In this document: piece after piece, positions 1-5,308 of the stretch
Numbering within the stretch: position 1 is the stretch's first letter
How the letters are laid out: each line of letters begins with the position of its first letter
DNA from: Actinomycetota bacterium
Lineage (GTDB): Bacteria > Actinomycetota > Humimicrobiia > Humimicrobiales > Humimicrobiaceae
Direction of reading: 5' to 3'
Assembly: GCA_018399435.1 (NCBI GenBank)
Contig: JAGYOJ010000116.1
Span: forward strand, 1 to 5,308
Length of the DNA stretch: 5,308 bases
Notes under the pieces: generated by a model
Databases searched by the model: none
What the model was told of the DNA's origin: nothing
The model's input: the letters and a program-made list of their open reading frames with translations, nothing else
Translations under genes and position numbers: made by a program

Positions 1-460
1 ACACTTCAAGGCCTTTTTCCCACTTAATAATAACTGCATCATGCTGCTTGTCTGCATTTTCTTTTAAAAAATTTAATATTTTATATGATAAAAGAGGCAT
101 ATCCATTCCGGTTACCAAAGAAAAAAAATTTTTAGAAGTTTTGATTCCAGCATAAATTCCCTTTATAGGGCCAATTGCTTTCTTCTCTTTTAAGAAATTT
201 TCATCTTCAACTATTTTTACTTTTGGAATATGTTTTAAATATGGAAAATATAATTCTTTGTATTTTTCAATATTTTTTAAGTCTTCATTAATAATTTTTA
301 AATTTTTATGGGTTGTGCTTAAGATTATATCTTCCGTAATTGAACTCAATTTAAAAGCCTGGCTTAAATACATGGGCAAGCCGTCTATCTTTAAATCTAG
401 CTTATTTCCTTTAAATCTTCTACCCTGCCCCCCTGCAAGTATTATTCCAGAGATTTCCAT
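1..460 (-). CDS. mobA: MobA-like molybdenum cofactor guanylyltransferase (N-terminal 153 residues, runs off the left edge)
   Basis: Partial gene: it starts at ATG 460-458 and stays open to the window edge, giving 153 codons of a family usually near 200 residues. MobA moves GMP from GTP onto molybdopterin in the cytoplasm. The N-terminal nucleotide-binding signature of the MobA-like NTP-transferase fold is visible: IILAGGQGRRF at residues 6-16, with the Lys at 20. GPIKGIYAGI (97-106) matches the family's GPLAGI-type segment. VTGMDMPLL (116-124) corresponds to the CDMPF motif, with Asp120 as the expected metal ligand. Departures from the commonest MobA form are Asn19 where Asp is usual before Lys20, and Gly-Met instead of Ala-Cys before Asp120. 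The start lies 2 nt after the purH stop with no strong Shine-Dalgarno, so translation probably depends on coupling to purH. The family call (NTP_transf_3 fold) is firm. The exact substrate is inferred, and a related nucleotidyltransferase acting on another cofactor or sugar is possible. Confidence 0.68.
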   Translation of the reverse strand, partial: MEISGIILAGGQGRRFKGNKLDLKIDGLPMYLSQAFKLSSITEDIILSTTHKNLKIINEDLKNIEKYKELYFPYLKHIPKVKIVEDENFLKEKKAIGPIKGIYAGIKTSKNFFSLVTGMDMPLLSYKILNFLKENADKQHDAVIIKWEKGLEV

Positions 461-462
461 AA

Positions 463-2067
463 TTAATGCTTAAAATGTCTTTTACCTGTAAATAGCATAG
501 GTATATTAAACTCGTCACAAGCAGATATTACTTCTTCATCCCTTACTGATCCACCAGGCTGGATAATAGCAGATATCTTATTCTTTGCTGCTATATCTAT
601 AGCGTCCCTGAAAGGGAAAAAAGCATCAGATGCAAGGACTGAATTTTCAGCCTTTTCTCCAGCTTTATCAATAGCTATTTTTACTGCATCTACCCTACTC
701 ATTTGGCCGGCCCCTACTCCAACTGTTTTGCCGTCTTTTACTAAAACTATTGCATTAGATTTTACGCTCTTGGCTATTTGCCAGGCAAAAAAGAGATCGT
801 TCAACTGTTTTTTTGAAGGTTTTGCCTTAGTAATTTCTTTCATGCTTTCTTTTTTATCTATACCTGCATCAAAATTCTGTATTAATAAACCTCCATCAAC
901 ACTTTTTATATCAACTTCTTTTAAATTTTTACTATTCAGGTAAGCCAAATGTTTTTTTAGATCAAAATTTACTTTTAGCACCCTCAGGTTCTTTTTCTCT
1001 GATAATACTTTTAAAGCCTCATCTTCGAAATCGGGGGCTATTAAAACTTCCACATATTTATCTTTAAGATACTCAGAAGCATCTTTTGTCCATTTTACAT
1101 TACTTCCAACTACGCTCCCAAAGGCTGATACAGGGTCGCATGCATATGCTTTCTCATATGCATTCTTTACGTCTTGGCCTATAGCTGCACCACATGGATT
1201 ATTATGTTTTATTACAGAAACACAAATTTCTTTAAATTCTTTTACTATATTAAATGCTGCATTGCTATCTAAAATATTATTATAGGAAAGCTCTTTACCC
1301 TGCAGCTGTTCTGCATTTACAAAACTGTCATTTTCAGCATTTTCAAATTTATAGTAAGCAGCTTTTTGGTGCGGGTTTTCCCCATATCTTAAATCCTGAA
1401 TCTTTTCAATATTTAAAGCTATTAAATCCTTAAAGCCACCTTCTTCTTTTTTAAAAGTATTGCCCCTGGCTATTTTCAAGCTATTAAAATAATTAAAAAT
1501 AACTTCATCATACCTATAGGTATGTTCAAATGCTTTAATGCATAGTCTAAAAAGCAATTCATCATTTATTTTCCCACCGTTTTTCCCCATTTCTTCAACT
1601 ATTAAATTATAATCATTAGGATTTACTACCACTGCTACACTCTTATAATTCTTAGCAGCACTTCTAATCATGGTTGGGCCACCAATATCAATATTTTCAA
1701 CTGCATCCTCTAACTTTACATTTGGCTTAGATATAGTCTCTTTAAAAGGGTAAAGATTTACAACCACCATATCAATTAAGCTAATCCCTAGTTTTTTAAT
1801 TTCAGCCATATGCTTGCTATTGCTTCTATCTGCTAAAAGCCCGCCATGGATAAAAGGGTGTAGCGTTTTTACACGGCCATCCATCATCTCTTCAAAGCCT
1901 GTTACATCTTCTACCTTTTTAACTTCTATTCCAGCGCTTTTAATCTTCTTATAAGTTCCTCCGGTAGATATTATTTCTATATCCCTTTTTTCTAATTCTT
2001 TTGCAAACTCTTTAATGCCGCTTTTATCAGATACGCTTATTAAAGCTCTCTTGATTTTAGTTGCCAT
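463..2067 (-). CDS. purH: Bifunctional AICAR formyltransferase / IMP cyclohydrolase PurH
   Basis: Catalyses the last two steps of IMP synthesis: formyl transfer from 10-formyl-THF to AICAR, then ring closure of FAICAR to IMP. At 534 residues it is of normal length. The N-terminal MGS-like cyclohydrolase domain (about 1-200) shows ALISVSDKSGI (8-18), STGGTYKKI (34-42), GRVKTLHP (64-71), NLYPF (104-108) and IDIGGPTMIRSAAKN (126-140). Lys67, Tyr106, Asp127 and Lys139 fall where the human enzyme has Lys66, Tyr104, Asp125 and Lys137. The C-terminal AICAR transformylase domain shows RYGENPHQ (227-234), GKELSYNNILD (257-267), KHNNPCG (287-293) with the catalytic Lys287-His288 pair, DPVSAFGS (311-318), GAGQMSRVDA (452-461), SDAFFPFRDAID (480-491) and IQPGGSVRDEEVI (502-514). 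The ATG start is supported by a Shine-Dalgarno AAGAGG 6 nt upstream. The gene follows purN after 19 nt and precedes the mobA-like gene by 2 nt. No frameshift or missing domain is seen. Confidence 0.98.
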   Translation of the reverse strand: MATKIKRALISVSDKSGIKEFAKELEKRDIEIISTGGTYKKIKSAGIEVKKVEDVTGFEEMMDGRVKTLHPFIHGGLLADRSNSKHMAEIKKLGISLIDMVVVNLYPFKETISKPNVKLEDAVENIDIGGPTMIRSAAKNYKSVAVVVNPNDYNLIVEEMGKNGGKINDELLFRLCIKAFEHTYRYDEVIFNYFNSLKIARGNTFKKEEGGFKDLIALNIEKIQDLRYGENPHQKAAYYKFENAENDSFVNAEQLQGKELSYNNILDSNAAFNIVKEFKEICVSVIKHNNPCGAAIGQDVKNAYEKAYACDPVSAFGSVVGSNVKWTKDASEYLKDKYVEVLIAPDFEDEALKVLSEKKNLRVLKVNFDLKKHLAYLNSKNLKEVDIKSVDGGLLIQNFDAGIDKKESMKEITKAKPSKKQLNDLFFAWQIAKSVKSNAIVLVKDGKTVGVGAGQMSRVDAVKIAIDKAGEKAENSVLASDAFFPFRDAIDIAAKNKISAIIQPGGSVRDEEVISACDEFNIPMLFTGKRHFKH

Positions 2068-2073
2068 GATTTA

Positions 2074-2079
2074 CCTCTT
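2074..2079 (-). promoter_or_regulatory. purH ribosome binding site
   Basis: AAGAGG on the minus strand, 6 nt before the purH ATG at 2067, lies within the 19-nt purN-purH gap. It is the clearest Shine-Dalgarno in the cluster and fits purH being initiated independently, unlike purM and the mobA-like gene. Confidence 0.8.
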
Positions 2080-2086
2080 GTATTTT

Positions 2087-2698
2087 TTAAATTATTATTA
2101 CTTTTCTCCCTTTAATTTTTAATTTTCCTTCACAATAATATTTGACAGCTAAAGGATATAATTTATGCTCTATTTTATGTATTTTCTCTTCTAGGGTTTC
2201 AATATTATCACTTTTTAAAATAGGTATTGCTTCTTGTAAGATTATTGGGCCATGGTCTAGCTCCTTATCCACAAAATGCACAGTGACCCCCGTAATTTTT
2301 ATCCCATAATTAAAAGCATCCTCAATAGCATTGGTTCCCTTAAATGAAGGCAGTAAAGAAGGATGTATATTCATGATCTTATTTTTAAATTTTTTAACAA
2401 ACCACCCGGATACTAATAACATATATCCCGCAAGAACAATAAGATCTATTTTTTGGTCAATAAGTATTTTTGCAATTTTTTTATCATAATTCTCTCTTTT
2501 ATCATGATCCCGATAATTTAATACAACTTTTTTTATTCCATTTTTTTCTGCCCTTTTTAATGCATATGCATCCTTATTATTACTAAGTACCAGCCCTATT
2601 TCAGCATTAATATTATTATTTTTTATATTATCTATAATTGCCTGCAAATTTGAACCAAATCCGGAAGCAAAAACTGCGATCCTTCTAATTTTATTCAC
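2087..2698 (-). CDS. purN: Phosphoribosylglycinamide formyltransferase PurN (GTG start)
   Basis: Transfers the formyl group of 10-formyltetrahydrofolate to GAR to make FGAR, the third step of purine synthesis, in the cytoplasm. The length of 203 residues is normal for the family. Visible motifs are the phosphate-binding loop ASGFGSN (11-17), LAGYM (89-93), NIHPSLLPSFKG (110-121) and GVTVHFVDKELDHGPII (137-153). Asn110, His112 and Asp148 keep the spacing of the E. coli catalytic triad Asn106, His108 and Asp144, so the enzyme should be active. The start codon is GTG (2698-2696). It is preferred because it places the usual short N-terminus before the IAVFASG strand and has AAGGA 9 nt upstream. 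The start overlaps the end of purM by 8 nt, which suggests translational coupling. The C-terminus is very basic and ends in isoleucines. Codon use matches its neighbours. Confidence 0.97.
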   Translation of the reverse strand: MNKIRRIAVFASGFGSNLQAIIDNIKNNNINAEIGLVLSNNKDAYALKRAEKNGIKKVVLNYRDHDKRENYDKKIAKILIDQKIDLIVLAGYMLLVSGWFVKKFKNKIMNIHPSLLPSFKGTNAIEDAFNYGIKITGVTVHFVDKELDHGPIILQEAIPILKSDNIETLEEKIHKIEHKLYPLAVKYYCEGKLKIKGRKVIII

Positions 2699-3752
2699 TA
2701 AAATTTATCCTTACTTTCTTATTTCCTTTTCTAATTTTTCCAATTACGGAAACCTCTTCTCCAAATTTAAGTGAAGCTTTTTCTATTTTTTTAAAATCTT
2801 CTTCTCTTGAGACTAATACCATCCCTACCCCCATGTTAAATACATGGAACATCTCTTTTTTACTAATATTTCCCTTTTTTTGTAAAAAAGAAAATATGGG
2901 AGGCTCTTCCCAGTTGCCTTCACCTATTTCTGCATCCATATTTACAGGCAAAATTCTTTCTATATTATCATAAAAACCACCACCAGTTATATTGGCAATC
3001 CCATGCAAATCAATTTTTTCACCATATATTATGTGTTTAATAATATTAGAATAAAGTTTAGTTGGCGCCATTAAAATGTCAATGAGCCTTTTATCTTTAG
3101 CCCCTTCAAAATTCTTAAATAAATCTAAATTACACCTGTCTATAATTTCCCTAACTAATGAAAATCCATTACTATGTATTCCTGAAGAAGCAATTCCAAT
3201 TAAAATATCATCTGCCTTTACTAAATTTTTATTTATTAATTTCTTTTTGTCAGCAATCCCTACTACAAAACCTGATAAATCAACATCGTCATTACCATAC
3301 ATCCCAGGCATTTCTGCTGTTTCTCCGCCTATTAAAGCTATATTGCATTTTTTACAACTATCCGCAACCGACTTTATTATTTCTGCTATAGTTTCCTTTT
3401 TTATTTTCCCGCAAGCGATGTAGTCCAGAAAAAATAATGGAATTGCCCCACAACATATTACATCGTTTATACACATTGCTACCAAATCCTGGCCTATACC
3501 TTTGTAATCACCACTTTTTTTTGCAAGTAAAATTTTAGTGCCAACCCCATCAGTTGAAGAAACTAATACAGGATCAGGGATATTCCCTAAATCAAGATTG
3601 AAAAGACCTGCAAAAGAGCTTAGATCGCTTAATACATTTTTATTAAAAGTTGAAGTTATGTATTTATTTATAGATTTTAATGTATCTGTTGCTTTGTTAA
3701 TGTCTACGCCAGCTTTTTTATAGGTAAATCTATTTTTTTCAATTTCAGGCAT
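2691..3752 (-). CDS. purM: Phosphoribosylformylglycinamidine cyclo-ligase (AIR synthetase) PurM
   Basis: ATP-dependent closure of the imidazole ring, converting FGAM to AIR (fifth step of purine synthesis). It is a cytoplasmic enzyme, usually a dimer. The length of 353 residues is normal. The PurM fold is recognised from YKKAGVDI (11-18), STDGVGTK (66-73), DLVAMCINDV (89-98), GGETAEMPG (142-150), SSGIHSNGFSLVR (189-201), HGIANITGGGF (250-260) and FNMGVGM (305-311). One departure stands out: residue 254 is Asn where B. subtilis and E. coli PurM have His in the A-H-(I/L)-T-G-G-G motif. All other visible motifs are intact, so function is expected. The ATG lies inside the last codons of purF (8-nt overlap ATGCCTGA) with only a weak purine-rich stretch upstream (AAGAAAG, about 9 nt away), so coupling to purF translation is likely. 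Its own last 8 nt overlap purN. Confidence 0.97.
   Translation of the reverse strand: MPEIEKNRFTYKKAGVDINKATDTLKSINKYITSTFNKNVLSDLSSFAGLFNLDLGNIPDPVLVSSTDGVGTKILLAKKSGDYKGIGQDLVAMCINDVICCGAIPLFFLDYIACGKIKKETIAEIIKSVADSCKKCNIALIGGETAEMPGMYGNDDVDLSGFVVGIADKKKLINKNLVKADDILIGIASSGIHSNGFSLVREIIDRCNLDLFKNFEGAKDKRLIDILMAPTKLYSNIIKHIIYGEKIDLHGIANITGGGFYDNIERILPVNMDAEIGEGNWEEPPIFSFLQKKGNISKKEMFHVFNMGVGMVLVSREEDFKKIEKASLKFGEEVSVIGKIRKGNKKVRINFSE
2708..2712 (-). promoter_or_regulatory. purN ribosome binding site, deciding the GTG start
   Basis: On the minus strand this reads AAGGA, 9 nt before GTG 2698. It lies inside the last codons of purM. It supports GTG as the purN initiation codon and suggests purN can be initiated by ribosomes finishing purM. 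Confidence 0.7.
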
Positions 3753-5178
3753 TTGAAGATACTTTCTTATTCTTATCTAAAGAATATTTATCATAATGGA
3801 AATTTTTTGGTATATCAACAGGATAATGCCCATTAAAGCAAGCAAAACAAAAAGCATTTTTTGGCTCACCAATTGCTTTTACCAATCCATCTATGGTCAA
3901 ATATTTAAGGCTAGTAACCTTTAAATATTTCCTAATATCTTCAATGCTTTTATGGTTAGCTATAAATTCTTGTTTTGATGCCATGTCAATCCCATAATAA
4001 CAAGGATAAAGTAAAGGCGGTGAGCTAATCCTCATATGTATTTCCTTAACGCCAGCATTATATAGCATTTTTACTATTTGCCTTGAAGTATTTCCCCTAA
4101 CTATAGAATCATCCACCACTACTACCCTCTTACCATTTATGATATCTTTTAATGGGTTTAGCTTTAGCCTCACTCCAATCTCCCTTATCTCCTGGCTTGG
4201 CTGTATAAAAGTTCTACCAACATACCTATTTTTTATGAAACCTTCCGCATACGGAATCCCAGATTCTGCAGAATAGCCAATTGCAGCAGGGGTCCCTGAG
4301 TCTGGCACAGAAATAACTATATCTGCTGCTACAGGCGACTCTTTTGCCAGTTGCCGCCCCATTTTATGCCTGGTTTCAAACATATTCTTACCATGTATAT
4401 AGCTATCTGGCCTTGCAAAATAAATTAGTTCGAATACGCACATGGATCTTCTATCAACAGGAAGAAGCATTTGTGACCTTAAGCCATTTTTGTCAATTAT
4501 TAAAATTTCTCCAGGATCAATCTCCCTTATAAATGAAGCTTCTATTATATCTAATGCGCAAGTTTCTGAAGCAATTATATAGTCATTATCAATTTTGCCA
4601 AGGACCATTGGCCTAAACCCATATGGATCCCTTACACCAATAACTTTATCTTTAGATAAAATTACCATGGAATAAGAGCCCTTTATCTTAAAAGTGGCTT
4701 CTTTTACAGCATCTTCAATATTTTCTGCTTCAGAGTTTTCTATAAGTGAAGCTATTACTTCTGTATCAGAAGTTGTTTCAAATACGGACCCTTTTTTTAT
4801 TAACTCGCTTCTAATTTGTTCAGAATTTATAAGATTGCCATTATGGGCAATTGCAAAACTTTCATTTTTAAACATGCTATAAATGGGTTGGGAATTTTTC
4901 CATATATTTTTGCCTTTTGTAGAGTACCTAGTATGCCCTATTCCTAAATAACCTTGCAATGGCGCAAGATTTTTTTCATTAAATACCTGGGATACTAACC
5001 CAAGGTCTTTAAATATTAATATATTGTCCCCATCAGCAACTGCTATGCCCGCACTTTCCTGACCCCTATGCTGTAATGCTTGAAGCCCATAGAAAATTAT
5101 TTCCGGTATATTCCTTCCAGGAGCATATATCCCAAAAACGCCGCATTCTTCCTTTACACTTTCCCTTAGATAAACCAT
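3745..5178 (-). CDS. purF: Amidophosphoribosyltransferase PurF, iron-sulphur type with propeptide
   Basis: First committed enzyme of purine synthesis: it uses glutamine and PRPP to make 5-phosphoribosylamine. At 477 residues it matches the Bacillus-type enzyme. An 11-residue propeptide precedes CGVFGI, so Cys12 should become the N-terminal nucleophile after self-cleavage, as in B. subtilis PurF. The class II glutaminase domain (about 12-240) shows LQHRGQESAG (35-44), GHTRYST (81-87), AHNGNL (111-116) and TSDTE (136-140). The phosphoribosyltransferase domain shows YFARPDS (253-259), VPDSGTPAA (291-299), the loop segment NRYVGRTFIQP (317-327) and the PRPP-binding motif VVVVDDSIVRGNTSR (352-366). 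Cys247, Cys393, Cys444 and Cys447 sit in the contexts of the four [4Fe-4S] ligands of the B. subtilis enzyme. The ATG start has AAGG 8 nt upstream. It is the first gene of the visible cluster and is followed by purM with an 8-nt overlap. Feedback inhibition by AMP/GMP is known for the family but cannot be read here. Confidence 0.98.
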   Translation of the reverse strand: MVYLRESVKEECGVFGIYAPGRNIPEIIFYGLQALQHRGQESAGIAVADGDNILIFKDLGLVSQVFNEKNLAPLQGYLGIGHTRYSTKGKNIWKNSQPIYSMFKNESFAIAHNGNLINSEQIRSELIKKGSVFETTSDTEVIASLIENSEAENIEDAVKEATFKIKGSYSMVILSKDKVIGVRDPYGFRPMVLGKIDNDYIIASETCALDIIEASFIREIDPGEILIIDKNGLRSQMLLPVDRRSMCVFELIYFARPDSYIHGKNMFETRHKMGRQLAKESPVAADIVISVPDSGTPAAIGYSAESGIPYAEGFIKNRYVGRTFIQPSQEIREIGVRLKLNPLKDIINGKRVVVVDDSIVRGNTSRQIVKMLYNAGVKEIHMRISSPPLLYPCYYGIDMASKQEFIANHKSIEDIRKYLKVTSLKYLTIDGLVKAIGEPKNAFCFACFNGHYPVDIPKNFHYDKYSLDKNKKVSSNA

Positions 5179-5186
5179 TTACTAAA

Positions 5187-5193
5187 CCTTTTT
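5187..5193 (-). promoter_or_regulatory. purF ribosome binding site
   Basis: Read on the minus strand this is AAAAAGG, ending 8 nt before the purF ATG. It supports the ATG at 5178, which also gives the canonical 11-residue propeptide. A second GAAGGT lies farther upstream (5203-5198), too far from the ATG to be the main site, and no other start codon fits it. Confidence 0.75.
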
Positions 5194-5233
5194 ATTTACC
5201 TTCAATTTTTTAAATTAATTTCTTCTCTAATTT

Positions 5234-5239
5234 ATTATA
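5234..5239 (-). promoter_or_regulatory. Candidate -10 element (TATAAT) of the purF promoter
   Basis: The minus strand carries a perfect TATAAT, 55 nt before the purF ATG. The matching -35 region at the usual spacing (about 5257-5262, TTTAAT) is a poor match to TTGACA, and no extended -10 TG is present. If used, transcription would start near 5227 and leave a leader of roughly 50 nt. The octamer ATTATAAT (5234-5241) is its own reverse complement, so the plus strand also shows TATAAT, and in such AT-rich DNA chance is a real alternative. Confidence 0.4.
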
Positions 5240-5256
5240 ATCCTTTATGAAGTTTA

Positions 5257-5278
5257 ATTAAAAACTGAAATTTTTAAT
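5257..5278. repeat. AT-only inverted repeat upstream of purF
   Basis: Eight-base perfect arms ATTAAAAA (5257-5264) and TTTTTAAT (5271-5278) flank a 6-nt loop. It overlaps the expected -35 region of the candidate purF promoter and the stop of a short frame entering from the right edge. It could be an operator half-site pair or a weak terminator of an upstream gene. The stem has no G-C pairs, so a strong intrinsic terminator is unlikely, and chance is possible at this base composition. Confidence 0.3.
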
Positions 5279-5308
5279 CATTGCCCTTAGCTTACTCGAT
5301 ATTAGAAC
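5258..5308 (-). other. Possible 3' end of an upstream minus-strand gene (16 codons plus stop)
   Basis: From the right edge, one minus-strand frame reads VLISSKLRAMIKNFSF and stops at TAA 5260-5258. The other two frames stop within 15 nt of the edge. It could be the C-terminus of a preceding gene lying 79 nt from purF, but the fragment is too short to recognise and may be non-coding. No purine gene C-terminus is evident in it. Confidence 0.2.

Noticed and set aside
110..135. A run of eight A on the plus strand (next to T5) inside the mobA-like gene, as a possible slippage or frameshift site
   Set aside because: The reading frame continues correctly across it to the conserved Asp-Met-Pro motif, and similar homopolymers occur throughout this AT-rich window.
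463..2067. Possibility that PurH is split or a fusion, because two domains are visible
   Set aside because: Two domains in about 530 residues is the normal architecture of bacterial PurH.
3076..3423. A 115-codon plus-strand open frame opposite purM, and shorter plus-strand frames opposite purF, purH and the mobA-like gene
   Set aside because: They lie wholly antisense to genes with clear family motifs, show no recognisable protein features, and are expected by chance from the codon composition of the minus-strand genes.
5232..5267. Plus-strand TTATAATCC followed by AT-rich sequence, superficially like the 5' end of a guanine-riboswitch consensus
   Set aside because: The following conserved TATGG and GTTTCTACC blocks are missing and no three-way junction can be drawn. 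It is also on the strand opposite to the purine genes.
5236..5308. A possible divergent plus-strand promoter (TATAAT at 5236-5241) driving a gene beyond the right edge
   Set aside because: The octamer is a palindrome shared with the minus-strand -10. There is no -35 match, and the only downstream ATG (5247) opens a 4-codon frame, so nothing supports a divergent gene inside the window.

Overview
The window is an AT-rich bacterial segment (roughly a third G+C by eye, with heavy use of ATA, AAA and TTT codons). Essentially all of its coding capacity lies on the minus strand. It holds four consecutive, full-length genes of de novo purine (IMP) synthesis in the order purF-purM-purN-purH, followed by the first 153 codons of a MobA-like nucleotidyltransferase that runs off the left edge. 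The purF-M-N-H order is widespread in Firmicutes and other bacteria. The iron-sulphur, propeptide-bearing form of PurF and the low G+C suggest an anaerobic or low-GC bacterium of Firmicutes-like or candidate-phylum type. The sequence alone does not fix the lineage.

Layout, read in the direction of transcription (right to left). Positions 5308-5179 hold no recognisable gene. This stretch has a short open frame entering from the right edge, an AT-only inverted repeat, a TATAAT -10-like element and the purF ribosome binding site. purF spans 5178-3745 and overlaps purM (3752-2691) by 8 nt. purM overlaps purN (2698-2087, GTG start) by another 8 nt. A 19-nt gap with a good Shine-Dalgarno leads to purH (2067-463), and 2 nt later the mobA-like gene starts at 460. 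This spacing implies one transcript with translational coupling.

Together the genes supply step 1 (PurF: PRPP to phosphoribosylamine), step 3 (PurN: GAR formylation), step 5 (PurM: AIR synthesis) and the last two steps (PurH: AICAR formylation and IMP closure). PurD, PurL/Q/S, PurE/K, PurC and PurB must be encoded elsewhere or just outside the window. All four enzymes keep nearly all their recognisable active-site motifs and look functional.

I found no undescribed system here. The points most worth a second look are the MobA-like gene joined to the end of a purine operon, a His-to-Asn change in a conserved PurM motif, and the short leader of purF with no visible purine riboswitch.
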